DNA of 64,000 bases from Bryum argenteum (GCA_037043015.1 CM073321.1:3973001-4037000), one strand, 5' to 3'. Positions 1-11,997 are shown, numbered from the stretch's first letter. Program-made: numbers and translations. The notes: a model not told the origin generated them from the sequence alone.

Positions 1-176
1 CAAGTGGTCATCAGATTTGGCAACAGCATTTCCCAACAAGTGGATCTTGAGTCATGGTGACTCCGAACATTCTGATGCCAATCAGCATTACAAGAAAATA
101 CTGCGGCACGAATACAATGGTCGGAAAGTGAATGATAGTGAAAAAAGGACGAACTTCTATAGCCACACTTACTTAC

Positions 177-1080
177 ACTTGCTTCTGATCGCTGTGAAGG
201 TAAGAGGATTCACAATACTCAGCCGCTGAGTAAAGCTGTGGTCTTAGATTCTTCAGCTCCTGCACAATATGAAGTGCAATCCACTATCAACGCCAAACTA
301 GCTCCGCACCACTGCAGTGGCATTCACAGGACAGACGCATAAGGATATCGCTGATGACACGTCACATGATCCTTGCAGCTCTCCAGACTGCTCCCGGAAA
401 CGTTACCAACGGGCCACACCGCGTCAATATTTCAGGCAAGCAGCAGCTCAGTGCGCGTCCCACGCAAGAGAAAAGAACTTGTGAAATTTGAACAGCATGT
501 CTTCCAACCTGTTGTACTGGTGGTTCCTCTCTGCTACCATAGGACACAATATGCAGGAGGAGGCGAGGTGATAGAGAAATAGAAATCACTGAGGCTCAAA
601 CTCCACATGGAAGATGACATTAACCGCATCCCTCAAGCTGCTAACAAGTTGCGCGAAATGACTACAATGTTCTCAAGTCCCAAAGCACTGAAAGTGTGTG
701 ACACTCAAGCACTGTTCCACGGTGAAATCAGAACCCAAGAGCTGCCGACGGAAAAGCGAAAAATCCATATGCATCATGACAGTCAAGGGACAAGACTGGA
801 TATGATGTAAACTCAATCGTAAAATCGAGTGACAGTCGCTTCGAGCCAGTGTTCACTATAGTAAGAGCTAGCGCGAGAAAAAGAGTGAACGACGGAAGGG
901 AGGGAATCCAGGAACCTTGAGAGCTTGAACAAAGTGGCGACTGCGTTGCATTTCGAGCTCGTCGAAGGTCATGTGAGCGGGGTCCACGTCGTCGTCGAGC
1001 AAAGGCGAGGTGTTGAGAGGAGCCGAGTGAGCAGCCGGGCGCCGCGAAGACACACTACTCGCTCCCGTAGCAGTCCTCAT
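177..1080 (-). CDS. ABI-1-like (ABIL) protein, first two exons
   Basis: Two exons are visible. Exon 1 runs 1080 to 916 (55 codons; chosen start MRTATGASS at 1080). Exon 2 runs 259 to 177, after a 656-bp GT-AG intron whose acceptor is tgtgcag. Exon 1 ends MTFDELEMQRSRHFVQALK, and exon 2 reads ELKNLRPQLYSAAEYCE, then SSYLHSDQKQV, and stops at a strong gtaagt donor in phase 2. This matches, as I remember them, the N-termini of plant ABIL proteins (MTYDEVSMERSKSFVKALQ, then ELKNLRPQLYSAAEYCE). In plants these are subunits of the SCAR/WAVE complex that activates ARP2/3 actin nucleation in the cytoplasm. Splice phases agree (0, then 2). I find no exon 3 before the window edge, so the rest lies outside or past a long intron. 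An earlier in-frame start at 1155 is possible but adds a poorly conserved leader. Confidence 0.85.
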
Positions 1081-1359
1081 GCTGGACGAGTGCTCACAGA
1101 GCACCCAGCCACTACGGCAGGCGGGTTCAACAGCCAGCAGCGAAAGCCTTCGCACGCGAGGCTGATGCGAGGCTCGTCCGCCTCGAATCAGCCTTTCCTC
1201 AAGAAACCGGAAAATGCTTCGCCAACCTTAGAGCATCCTTGTGCTCACGCAGCAATTGAAGAGCACGGCTCAAATTCCAAGCCCGAAGGCTCACGCCATT
1301 GTTCGCGTACCCGTCTAGGTCAAACAGCTCCCGGTCTCGACAAATTGCTTTCTCTCCTC

Positions 1360-1437
1360 GTAACTTCCTGCAGAGCATCTGCTTCGTGACTTCCTGCAGG
1401 GCATCCGCTGCGTGACTTCCTGCAGAGCATCCGATGC
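1360..1437. repeat. 26-bp tandem repeat, three copies
   Basis: A unit of the form gtgacttcctgcagrgcatc plus six bases occurs three times head to tail with few differences. It sits about 300 bp upstream of the ABIL start, in what would be its promoter or 5' flank. Confidence 0.8.
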
Positions 1438-2044
1438 CTTACACTGTGAAAGATCCCGGCAAGATTGCGACGGCTCGGCAACTAAAAGTGTGCTGCAACG
1501 TCGTTATGCAAGGCCCGTCAGTCTCTGACGGAATCGCCCAATCAGGTGGTTTTCCCATAAAGATTTGAGAGTTTTGGCAAAGTTCCTGCACACGAGACCA
1601 CATCCAAGATATCCGTTAGCTTAACCCCTCAACGTCTTGGGGTATTTTTAGCCAAAAACTCATTTCTGAAAAAATCACGTAGATGAAACTAAATAAAAGT
1701 CATTCAGATTGAAACTCCGGTCCCTTTCTGAGGGGCCAACTTGAATGAAGTGTCCGTTTGTAATGATAATATCCCGATGGCCGACGGACAAGTGCAGAAT
1801 CGTACAAACTTGTTATAGTCTTGTAGATTGTGTGGACCAAAAACTTAACCCATGGACCTTATAAATTGCGAGATCATAACATCTGAGTGCGCAAAACAAG
1901 CTTCAAAAAACTATCATTCTCACTTTGAAGTAAAAATACTTTAAATTTGAATTTGCAATACAAAAATCACCAACTACCATATCTTGTAGCAATCCACCTC
2001 CAATTTCTTTTTCACGAGTGTTGTTAATAGGTACCTACCTTGGC
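1438..2044. other. Gene-free stretch with a dispersed repeat at 1731-1800
   Basis: No gene is seen. Bases 1731-1800 (ggccaacttgaatgaagtgt, then gtccgtttgtaatga, ending ggacaagtgcagaat) recur in diverged form and the same orientation at about 54805-54875. A nearby phrase, gagatcataacatctga, recurs at 34350. These are remnants of an unidentified dispersed repeat. Confidence 0.5.
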
Positions 2045-2942
2045 TCTTAACCCCTAACTTTCCTTGAAGCCCGAAATGGGTTTTTGCAATTCCGGGCAAC
2101 CCAGATGAAGGGGTTAGAAGTAATATTTTTGCCTAAGAATTTTATTGGGTCCTCCTTATACTGCAAAGTGTATGTGGTAAAATTTGCAAAGTCAAATTCC
2201 AATTTTTGAGTCTTCTAGGACAATCCTTGGGTTGCAAGCCGAGATGGGGCAGCTCAAAAAAGTAACTTTTTTGATTTATTTTTTTTTGAAACATGATCAT
2301 TACTAAATCACTACTCAAATTTCAAAGTGACTCAAGTCAAAAAGTTTACCAATTTTACAAGGGCATCCTCCAAAAGAATTTTAAACCAATCTTCGCAATA
2401 CCCAGAAAAACTTGCGAGACAAACTTTGGATGTTATGATCTCTCAAATGGTAAACATCCAACGGTCAATTTTTTAAAGAGTAATCAGGCATATTCTTAGG
2501 TACAAGATCTTACGGTTGGAAGTTTTTAAAAAAGAAAAGAAATTGGTTTACACCCCCACGAGTGCTTAGAGGTAGAGTTTTTTTGGGTATTGCGAAGATT
2601 GGTTTCAAATTCTTTTGGAGGCTGCCCTTGTAAAATTGGTAAACTTTTTGACTTGAGTCACTTTGAAATTTGAGTAGTGATTTAGTAATGATCATGTTTC
2701 AAAAAAAAAAAATTCAAAAAAGTTACTTTTTTGAGCTGCCCCATCTCGGCTCGCAACCCAAGAATCGTCCTAGAAGACTCAAAAATTGGAATTTGACTTT
2801 GCAAATTTTACCACATACACTTTGCAGTATAAGGAGGACCCAATAAAATTCTTAGGCAAAAATATTACTTCTAACCCCTTCATCTAGGCTGCCCGGAATT
2901 GCAAAAGCCCATTTCGGGCTTCAAGGAAAGTTAGGGGTTAAG
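2045..2942. mobile_element. Foldback (long inverted repeat) element
   Basis: Two arms of about 370 bp, 2045-2413 and 2576-2942, are near-perfect reverse complements around a spacer of about 160 bp. The outer ends read cttaacccctaactttcc and ggaaagttaggggttaag, and weaker pairing continues some 10-15 bp outward (ggct/agcc). No transposase is encoded; a short ORF in each arm is the same mirrored sequence. I see no clear target duplication, so the superfamily is unknown. It resembles a MITE or foldback element, and its transcript would form a long hairpin able to seed small RNAs. Confidence 0.8.
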
Positions 2943-5900
2943 AATGGAGCCTGTTATAAATCTAGACCTGAAAATTACTACTTGTACGATGTCAAATGAA
3001 TGAGGGTGATCCACTTTGAACTCCACCTCCAAAAAATTTTAAGTTTCAATCTACCGTACGTATTGGTCAGTTTCAAGACACGAGAAAAGAAATGAATTAT
3101 TTTCAATGGGCAAAGCTTTTGGCAATAGAAATAGAAATATTCCGGATTTTGAACTTCACCAGCATGTTTATTCTGCCCTTTCGGCGTTTTGTGGGGTCAC
3201 TACCAATGGTGGGGTCAAGCTTGAAAGAGTGACAAGAAATATGATTCACATAAAAGTTTAGGTATGCATTTTTTGATTTGAAGATTTGATTTTGCAAAAT
3301 TAAAATCATTTTCATTACTAATGAGTTATAATTATGTGTTTCATGTTTTGAATTACAGTGCAAAATGAAGACAAAACAACAGAATGTTGTACGGTTGTAT
3401 GGGAAGTCTCTGGTAGTATGAGAAGGGAAGAATATGTGTTAGAGGTGAATTCACCACCTTTGTGAGCTTGCATAGTATGCTGTAGTAGTTTGTGGTGAGG
3501 CTTTTTGGAGGTGCGTTGGTGGGTTGTTTGCTTATTTTGTCCTTCTAATTGAGCCTTGAGTTTATGGTGGTTGATTGGAGACCATTTGAACTCTCTTAAG
3601 TTTATAAGGAAGGGGATTTAGGGCTCAACCCATGACTTAAATCAATTATTTGAATGAGGTGTGAATCCATTTGAGTGTTTGGTTCATGTTGGTTACAATT
3701 GAAATTGAATTATATGCTCATGTATGAATTGATTGTCCTTTGCTTAGAAGACAAAGTTTTATATGCACCACCCCTCGGCCCCGAGTGTGCCCAATCCTAG
3801 TTTAGGGGGAATTGGTGCCACATAATTGGTGCATTTGCCGGGATGTGGTGTTTAACCTCTAACTCTTTCTTGCTTGATTGGTGTGCTTGGTAGGGATTGG
3901 AGTTGAGAAGTTAGGACTTGCTTACTATATATAGTAAGTTGTGGTTTCAAGTCAAGAGTAACTTAGGAGCTTGATGTTGTTTGCTTGAATTGTTCCATGA
4001 TTGCATGTTTGATTGGGATTCTTCTTTACTTAATTGATAAGCTTATTTTGATTAAGTAGGGGCCCTTGATTTGCATTGGATGGTTGGATTGGATTGGCAT
4101 TCAAAGGGTAATGGATTTGGGTTGAAATTGGATTTGTGTGGGTTTAAAAAATTGCAAAAGAATTAGGTTTGGTTGTGTTGGGTTTTGCTCGAGGGTTAGG
4201 CTTGAATTCTTGCATTGGTTTGAGCTTTGCAATTGGTCATCATTGGCGGATTGTGGTTTTAACTTGTGGGCTTTTTGTAGAGGTTTGAAGAATTTAGAGA
4301 GCTCCAAAGAGAGCCACTTACTATTTTTAGTAAGTTGTAGGAGAAGGGGAGTGATTCAAACCCATACCTTGATTCAATTGTTGCATGGTGTTGGGTTAGC
4401 TTGCTTGAATTGCTTACTTGTGTTGTTATTGTTGTATAAAGTTTTTGTGGGGGATTTTTTGGGGTTGGCTTGAGTTACAGCCCAAATATTGGGCGTCAAA
4501 GATGGTCTCCCCCTTGTTTGTTGTAGCCTTGTGAGATACAAGGTAGATTACTATTTATAGTAATTTGCCTTCTCTCACAAGGCGCCTGGTGAGTGTATCG
4601 AGAGATACTTAGTGCCCTACTCTTGAAGGATGGGACACCGGTTGTAACCCAATGGAGGTGAAACTAAATTTGTTTCACCGTTGTTGGGTGAAATCTACTT
4701 GTGTTTAGGTTGACAGTTTTCCAACCGAAAATAGAAGTTTACCATTGTTGGGTGACTTCTATTTGTATATAGTTGTTATCTTTTCCATAGGTTTTTTGTA
4801 TGTGGTGAGGTCGGGTTAATTACCGGTGGGACCATTTCTATTGTTTGAAATTAAAATCGTTGGCAGTATTGCCCCAACGATTTTAAGAGTTTGTGTTTGG
4901 AGGTTGAACACACAGGTTGCCCGTTACCCCTCCATCCGTCGAGACTTTTGTGGTCCAACCTTGTTGTTCAAACTTAACCATTTTAAAATTCTTGTAAACC
5001 TCTCGTAGGCCTGGAAGCCAATTGGTAAATTGGGAAGTGGGCCGGGTGAAGCCGCCCATTCAAGACCTGGCAAGGGGTTCTTGAGTGGTTACCACTCCCA
5101 AGACGTGCGCCACCACGGTAAGTGGCGGAGGGCCATTTGTTTACTTGTGGGTAAAGAATGGTGTTTAAAATTTTAAATCTCCAAGCCAAATTGAAGGAAT
5201 TCGTGTGCTGCCCCTACCTTTTGATAGTCGTTTTAGGGTCCTTAGGGGTTCCGATTGATAGATTTAGGTGAAATTCTAGCCTAGTAACTTCTTGGTGTTT
5301 TTTAGGCTTCGTAATTCATACCGGTTTAACCAAAGGGCAAAGGAATTTAAGGGCTTCGTAAATGTCTAACTAGGAAAAGTACTTGTGACCTTGTATGGCA
5401 AAAACTACATTGTTCCGGGACCAATACTCCTCGCCCATGGCGGGAGTATGAGTGGGAGGATATGATAGTGCTGAGGAGTACTTGATATTGGAAGCACAAC
5501 CCGGTATTTGGAAAACATTATATCCTTCCGTGCTTATCAACCACTAAGACACCGTGGGCTAAGGGCTCCGGCCCTCCCCCGCTAAATGCAGTACGTGCAT
5601 GGTGATTAGGTGGAATTCGACAAACGGCCGGATAGAGGTACAAGGCTACGGTTTCTCCCTTTAGTGTTTGGATACTCTTGGAGGAGGGCTTTTGCGGGCC
5701 CCGTTGATGATTAAGGTTTTTACTACACAAATTACTAATTTAACCTCACAGTGTGATTATATTTGCTCAAGCGGGATGGGAGTTCACACTTACAGGTTGT
5801 CCTTGTGGCCCATCAGTGGGACCAATCGATTAGTTTAGTCTGAAAATGTCGTGTTTTCCACCCACTAGTTAGTAGTGTGGTTCGTTTTCCCAAGCTTCCA

Positions 5901-6386
5901 AACTACCTTGGTTGAGTTCGATTGATTCGGTGACATTGGGAATGGACTCCCTTACGGTTAAAACCTGATGATGACCAAAGGAGTAATCACCAATGGTAAC
6001 TCTCCAATCGGGAACATCGTACCGTGATTCACCACCGCATACGGGTGCCAAAGGTAGGTTTAGTCAATTAGAAGAGGTCCAGCCCGAGGGTTTGGAGGGT
6101 GGGACTATAGGGTTAGAAAACTCCTCAGTTTGGGTGGTCCCGGTTGTTCCTATTCTCACGGCGCCCCGATGTCAACGGTTGTCCCGAATGTTCCTATCAA
6201 CATGGCCACTATACAAAAACCATCGAATTTTAAACGTCTTAAGATTTGGGTAGATCACTTTTAAGATGTCTTGATGTCTTGCAAAATGTCTTGTAACATG
6301 GGAAGATATCTTGTTGTTTTGAAGATGTCTTCAAGTAGGAGTACATGATGACTTGAAGACATCCAAATATATGTGGATATTTTATA
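2943..6386. other. Gene-free DNA, probable old LTR-element remnant
   Basis: I recognise no protein. Around 3820-3845 the text ttggtgcatttgccgggatg resembles the tRNA-primer site region of plant Gypsy elements, preceded by cctagtttagggggaatt, which resembles a polypurine tract. I read this as a degraded LTR-retroelement fragment. Three palindromes of the form TTACTAtwtATAGTAA lie at about 3920, 4317 and 4551. The rest is moderately AT-rich with no long ORF. Confidence 0.35.
6250..6380. repeat. Degenerate gatgtctt repeats
   Basis: Loose reiterations of gatgtctt and agatgtcttcaag flank the left end of the Gypsy insertion. Cleaner 12-bp versions occur at 22712-22822, so this is a recurring simple repeat rather than a gene. 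Confidence 0.5.
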
Positions 6387-6391
6387 AGTTG
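6387..6391. repeat. Target-site duplication of the Gypsy element, left copy (agttg)
   Basis: agttg directly precedes the TGTTAGCC start of the left LTR and is repeated at 16289-16293 directly after the TAACA end of the right LTR. The 5-bp length is as expected for Ty3/Gypsy integrases. Confidence 0.9.
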
Positions 6392-7160
6392 TGTTAGCCG
6401 GGGTACGGGTATGGAGATGCCCGAGGTATGAGAACGGGGAAGGTAAAGGTAGGAAACAGGGAGAAGACCGGGGCTTGGAGACGACGCTCACAATTACTCC
6501 CAGGGTCCGGGTAGGGTATGGCGGTCGTTGACCGGGCCGCAATCACCTAGTGATTAATTCGGTCGGGCAAGCCAGTCCTGAGCGGCCGAGGTATGATCGA
6601 GGGGGGTCAAGACCCAGGGTTACAATCTCCCGGGGTGACTCGTCTTTGGCTCACTTCCACGGCAACGGTGCTGGTTCGGCGAGCCAGATCCTTGGGCGGG
6701 GCGTTTGCGACGGCAGCTGCACAACCACGTGAGAGATTGAGACACCACCGCTCCGACTCAGTGACTACCACAGTGCCAAGGCCTCCGCAGACAAAAGCGC
6801 GATTAGAGGAGGGTAGTAGAAAATAGATAGAGGCGGGGTAAGATAGAATTGGACTGAGTCATGTGTTTGCATTGAATTGGAGAATGCCGTAAGGCTACAA
6901 AGTTCGTGAGTACGCACTCGTGGCTAACATCCTGTTCTAGCAATACAAGGAGCTGCTATTGTATCATTCTACCCTTATTTATAATAAAACCTAATCCCTT
7001 TGCGCCTTTCGACTTTTCGATTTTATCGTGTCCACGGTCTCGATCCTCGTGGTCCTCTCGATCATCGTGTCCTTGGCCTCGAGCCCCGGGTCGTCGTTAA
7101 TTCCCCGGTCTCCCCGTGGCCGTGGTCTTCCATGATGATACCGTGGTTCGGCGGGTAACA
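6392..7160 (-). repeat. Left LTR (3' LTR of the Gypsy element)
   Basis: Begins TGTTAGCCGGGGTACGGG and ends GGCGGGTAACA on the plus strand, with 5-bp inverted ends TGTTA/TAACA. 769 bp long and nearly identical to 15522-16288. Confidence 0.95.
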
Positions 7161-7173
7161 TTTTGCCCTCCTT
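7161..7173 (-). other. Polypurine tract of the Gypsy element
   Basis: On the minus strand aaggagggcaaaa abuts the 3' LTR. Just upstream is ttcgaggacgaattgc, a phrase typical of the region before the PPT in many plant Gypsy elements. Confidence 0.8.
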
Positions 7174-7383
7174 GCGAGTGCAATTCGTCCTCGAATTGCT
7201 GGCTTAGCGGCGCGTGGGGGCGGGCCTCCTGTTCGGTCTGGCTTGCTCCCGGGGAAATTGCCGACCGCTACGAGGGGTTCTTCGCCGTGGTACGATCGAC
7301 GGAGTGCCTCGCCACCGCCGATGTGTCGGACATGGTTTCCTTGAAAATTGAGCGCATGTGTATACACATCGAACACCGTACCC

Positions 7384-8586
7384 CTAAGGTCCGATTGCAT
7401 GCGGGGCACTCGTCGCCTGTAGTCTCGGAGTTGGCATAATGTGCGGTGAGGTCCGGTGTTCGTGGAAATAACGCAACACGAATCGCATGGACTCCGAGGC
7501 CTCGTCTCCGTCTTCATCCGCGTCTTCCATGTTCCACCCTCCCTGTTCCTCCTTCCGGAGGAGGATTTGCCTGTGTCTGGCGAGAGATAACGGGAGGGTA
7601 TTACTCGCAACGGGAGAACATGGGCGGGGGTCCGAGTGGGCTACGGGAGACTCGGCCCGAGTCGGCCATGTGGGTAAGTACCATCCGGATTTTGTCTCGC
7701 CGGGGACTCGTCTTTGTGTAGGTGGTGACAGAACCGGAAGGTGGTATGGGGGCGAGCTTGCCGGGGGCGCCGCCGGAGACCGGTGTGTGGCGTCTGTTCG
7801 TGGTCCAGTAAACCCCTCGGGTATGTCCACCCTCTCTTCTCCAATTTGTGTCGGGAATTGATAGATGCCTTCCCCGGAGTTAGTGTCCATTGCCCTGTCC
7901 CCGGCGTGTGTAGGGGTCGGCTGCTCGTGGGTGTCCTCCTCCTCCTGTATGTTGTCATAATCCTCCTCGTGGGTGTATGTCCGGGTCGGGTCAATTCTGG
8001 TTCCTCCATGGGTTGAGGTTGTACCTCCTCGTCATCCTCTCCGAGGAAGGGTTCGCCTTGGCCGCCCCCAGTGTTGTCGGAGCCCTCAAGCTCCAATGCG
8101 ATTAATGCATCACCCGTGCATTGATCAAGGAATGCTACGGGGGTTCTTCCGATGTGTGTGGTTCCGATCGCAAAGATGTGGTATCTTTGTGGTGGCGATA
8201 ATTCTAGCCGCGTGATTCGTCGAAGCCACCTTGTTGGCTTTGAAGTTCTCCCGGGCGTTTTCCACCTCCTGGCGGTGCCGCTGCACCGTGTCCATGTCCG
8301 TGGCATTGGAGAAGGGGGTCGTGGCTTTGAGGGCCAACTCCTCTGACAATGTCTTGCATTTGGCGAGGAGTTCGGCGATTTACGGTCTAGCCGCTCAATT
8401 CTCTCCCCTGTCCCTGGTGCTTTGGTCCTCGAAAGTGCGGGACCTTTCCGTGGTGCTGAGTTCTAGATCCCGTGCATCGAGTTGGTTCTGCGGGGAAGTT
8501 ATCCGTCCTGAGTTGGGTGGTGTGGAGCCGACCTCCAGCCTTGTACTCCTCCATGGACTTACGATCCGTGGCTCAGGTTGTCTGCA
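7384..8586 (-). pseudogene. Distal part of the extra Gypsy ORF region
   Basis: Between the extra ORF and the 3' LTR the minus strand carries charged, alanine- and glutamine-rich coding-like segments in more than one frame, then proline-rich text. This looks like the decayed tail of the accessory protein. No catalytic domain is seen. Confidence 0.4.
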
Positions 8587-9666
8587 TCACCGTGCCGTAT
8601 GGCGCTTATGCCGAGTCTCCCAGTCTTTGTACTTGGCCGAGGCTGTCTGCTGCTGTTGCTCCGCGCTGTGAAGGAAGTGCAGCATCTCCTCCATACAAGT
8701 CTCCATTGTGCGTTTTTGGGCCTCGAACTCCTTGGCGCGGGGGCCGAACTCCGTGGTCGTGGACGTACTGGCGATCTCCATGGGGCAGCCTCCTCCTGTT
8801 GTCCCCTCCTCCTCGGTGCGTGGCCGCTTTCCACGGTGGGTTGGCGTGGTGTTTGGCTGCTGGGATTCTGCCACCTCGCGTTGTACATCAAGGAAGGTGC
8901 CCATGGCCCAGGGGTGATGGTTTACCCGGTGGTAATCCAAGAAATGGCCGATAAACTGTGTCAAAAATGGGGCGATGGGGCTCTCGTAGTCGTCACTCTG
9001 GACATGCCCTTGGATTTGATTCACCGCATTCCTGTCCATGAGCCGACCCCAGTTAATCTTTTCGCCGCGGCCCGCCATGACACACAATGCAATTTGATCC
9101 GGATGCACCGCATTGCAGTCATTCCGAAAAAATACTTGGCTGAGTATGCCACGGATTCTGCCAAACCACGGGTCGGGCATGTTTGGATTGTTCCGTGTGA
9201 TATCGTAAACGTCGAACTTGCCTCCTCTTCGGACAGAGTACCCGTGGGTGTAAACCGTGGTGTCGGGCTGTGGCAGACTGCTGCTGTGCGGTGACCAGCT
9301 AGTGACCCCCGTGCCATTCCAACCGAAGAATTGGCGGAGGTACCTCGGGGAGTACCTAACGAGGACCCCTTCCACGACCCTGGCCACCTCGGTGTTGTTA
9401 GGATCCTCCTGCTGCCGCTCCCTCATTGAGGCGATAAATGCCATGCATTGTCCGAGGTCAATATTCTCACGGAGGTGGTTTGCGTATCGCAACAATCCTG
9501 CCTCGGTGAGCCATTCAACGTCGGGGTACTTCTTCCACTCCGGGATCGCCGTGGGGCGTGCGGTGGCTTCCGCTCCCGGGGCACCACGCGCCATGGCCGC
9601 TAACACTGCAAGGGGTCCGAATCGGGAGCAAGGATGGGTAGAGAGAGCAAAAGACGCGAAAAGCAA
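8587..9666 (-). CDS. Accessory ORF downstream of pol in the Gypsy element
   Basis: A 359-residue reading frame sits where Athila-type elements keep an envelope-like or extra gene. A likely internal start is the Met of MARGAPGAEATARP. Its middle contains INWGRLMDRNAVNQ followed by PLAPFLTQF-like text (PIAPFLTQFIGHFLDYH), resembling the plant 'putative transposon protein' domain (Transposase_32 type) found in retroelement accessory ORFs. After it come a basic NLS-like KRPRTEEE and a glutamine-rich helical tail. No signal peptide or membrane segment is evident, so an envelope role is unsupported. A similar INW/PLAPYMYHFY pattern occurs in the second retroelement (20.1-21.3 kb). Confidence 0.6.
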   Translation of the reverse strand: MLFASFALSTHPCSRFGPLAVLAAMARGAPGAEATARPTAIPEWKKYPDVEWLTEAGLLRYANHLRENIDLGQCMAFIASMRERQQEDPNNTEVARVVEGVLVRYSPRYLRQFFGWNGTGVTSWSPHSSSLPQPDTTVYTHGYSVRRGGKFDVYDITRNNPNMPDPWFGRIRGILSQVFFRNDCNAVHPDQIALCVMAGRGEKINWGRLMDRNAVNQIQGHVQSDDYESPIAPFLTQFIGHFLDYHRVNHHPWAMGTFLDVQREVAESQQPNTTPTHRGKRPRTEEEGTTGGGCPMEIASTSTTTEFGPRAKEFEAQKRTMETCMEEMLHFLHSAEQQQQTASAKYKDWETRHKRHTAR

Positions 9667-10134
9667 TGCGCACGAAAGTGAGCTGATGTTGCAAAAGAGA
9701 GTTCTCCCGGGAAGTCCGCACTATTTGAGTTTGCGCTAATCTGCGGCGGGGGGAGTAGTGGTAATGATGGCTCTGTCCGTGGCGGGCGGTGTCTCCGCTT
9801 TATAGAATAGAGTGATGGTGTCTCGGGGGTAGAATCACGTGATGATGCCTCGGGCGGAACTTGGGGGTAATTATGGTGTTGATGTGGCATTCCTCGGGAG
9901 TAGATTCATGATTGGGACGTCTTGTGTTTGGGCCCTGGATGACATGGATGTGGCTTATGTATGCACATGGGATGTGCATGGGTATGGCCTCGGTAGGGGA
10001 GGTCGCTTTTGCGACTAAGTCCCATGGACTGGTTTTGTGCTTTTGGATTGTGATTCCTCCGTGCCCCCGGATCTGTTCCTCGGTGTTGTGGGTGTGTGTG
10101 TCTTCCGCGGGTCATGTACGTGTGTCCGCTGTGT

Positions 10135-10847
10135 TCATTCCCCGGGTTTTGCCTGGCTTGGCCTCGATGCCTTGGGTGTTTGGTGACCCGAGTTGTGTGT
10201 CCTCGGTGGGCGTGGCTGTGTCCGTTTGTTAGCTAGATCCATGTGGTTTTCTTCCATGTCCCGCCCTCGGATGCCAACGTGGTGTAAATATCCTGTAGGC
10301 TTAGGGTCATCCCCAGGTTGTGGTCTTTGAGTGTAGTATTGTTTCGATTTTGTGGCGTTGACTATCGTGGCGTGGGGTCGTAGTTCGTCTTTGTTGACGA
10401 GGAGTACGGTATTGTTAGGTAGAACCCACAGCATCGTATATGGGCCATGCCATATCGACTCAAATTTAGACCGTTTGAGTTTGGGGTCTCGGGGCACCAA
10501 AGTACTTGGTCACCCTTTTGAAACACCCGTGGAGGCCGCGTTCCCCGGAAATGGCGGGCCGTCGGGTCCTGTTTGTGATGTATGTGCGATGTAGCCAGGG
10601 TTCTAATTTCTTCGAGGTGGTGTAGGTCGTTGATGCGGGCCGCCAAAGACCTCGCGGGGGGTAATCCCTCGGTCAGTAGTGTTTGGAACGTTGGTACGAT
10701 GTACTCCGTGGGAAGCGGGGGTTGAGTACCGTAAACCATTTCGAACGGGCATTTTGTGGCGGTTTTGACGGCGACACGGTAAGCCCAGTGCGGGGGCGGT
10801 AGACAATCATCCGAGTCCGCCTGATTTGCGTGCACAAATCTTTTCAA
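10135..10847 (-). pseudogene. Integrase C-terminal region of the Gypsy element
   Basis: Frames on the minus strand give the distal integrase region, with PFEMVYGTQPPLPTEY (the conserved SPF.ivyG..P.lP block) followed by coiled and basic text ending in a WC/GPY-like stretch (KRSKFESIWHGPYTMLWVLP). This places it after the catalytic core at 10.9-11.4 kb. Fossil. Confidence 0.75.
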
Positions 10848-10875
10848 GCATATTAATTAGTGTCTTGTTCGTCGA

Positions 10876-11997
10876 CTATGCCTGCCCATTTCCCTGAGGG
10901 TAATACACTGTGCTGGTGCGATGTTTGATAACGTGGTTATCGAGGAGGTCCTGTATGACGGTATTCACGAAATGCGTGCCTTGGTCTGATACTATCTCTA
11001 GGGGGCATCCAAACCTTGTAATTATGTTTTCGTAAATGAACGAGGCTGTGACGACGGCGGTGTTGGTCCGCAGAGGCTTGGCCTCTACCCACTTCGTAGT
11101 ATAGTCCGTGGCCACGAGGATGTACTTGTACCCCTGGCGTGTAACTGGTTTGATTGGTCCCACGAAATCCAACCCCCACCGTTGAAATGGTCCCAGGGGA
11201 GGTATGGCCTTCATTGGTACTTTGCCTTGGTCTTTGAAAATTTGTTGTGGAAATTTGACAGCGTGGCAATTTTGACATGGGCAATCACGTCTTTGTGGAG
11301 CGTTGGCCACCGCATTTGCGGAGAGAATCTTTTTACCGTGGTGTCGGGGCCCCTGGTGGCCTCCCGTGGGTCCATCGTGGAGATGTCGATGATCTGCTGC
11401 TGCTTGCTCGGTGGAGACGCATAGCCGGATCTCTTGATCCGCCCCCGCTTGTATAATTTCCCATGGACCACGGTGTAAGGGAGTGTTGTCTCGACGGTGA
11501 CCCCCTCGTGTCCCCGTTATGTCCAAGGGAGTGTTGCCCGTGGTGAGATATCTAATGATATCGGCCCTCCAGTCGTCCCCGTGCTCCTTGGTGTCCGTGG
11601 CGATTTGCGTGGCTTGTACATAAGCCTCGTTGAAGGAGTCATCTATTCCTTCTGCCGTGGCGTTGGTGTCCCTGGACAAGTAGTCTGCCACGATGTGTCG
11701 CTTCCCGGGGACGTATACCACTTCGAGGTCGTATTCGAGGAGTATCATGATCCACCGAGCCACTCGTCCCGTGACCAATGTCTGGTTTACGAGGTATGAC
11801 AAGCTGTGGTGGTCGACCATGAACCGGAATTTCTTCCCGAGGAGGTAATGTCTAAACTTTTTGATGGCGTATATCATTGCCAAGGCTTCCCGCTCCATGG
11901 TGGAGTAGTTTCGTTCGGCCTGGTTGAGTAGTCTACTAGCATATGCCACGGGTTGATCGTACTTGCCATTTACATTTTGTGCTAGCATTACTCCCAC
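10876..11997 (-). pseudogene. RNase H and integrase core of the Gypsy element
   Basis: The frame opens with RNase H text ([18 protein letters not shown], then [20 protein letters not shown] and [11 protein letters not shown]) and continues to integrase ([36 protein letters not shown]), giving the D and D of the DDE core. The usual HHCC region lies between them in diverged form. Order and motifs are those of Ty3/Gypsy pol. Fossil. Confidence 0.85.

Noticed and set aside
41-100. Possible ABIL exon 3 (minus strand, ending DDHLG-like text)
   Set aside because: Only a few residues match the expected NAVDHLG block and no acceptor with the right phase precedes it.
2293-2695. Two small mirror-image ORFs encoding nearly the same peptide
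   Set aside because: They are the same DNA read from both arms of the foldback element; no start context or homology supports coding.
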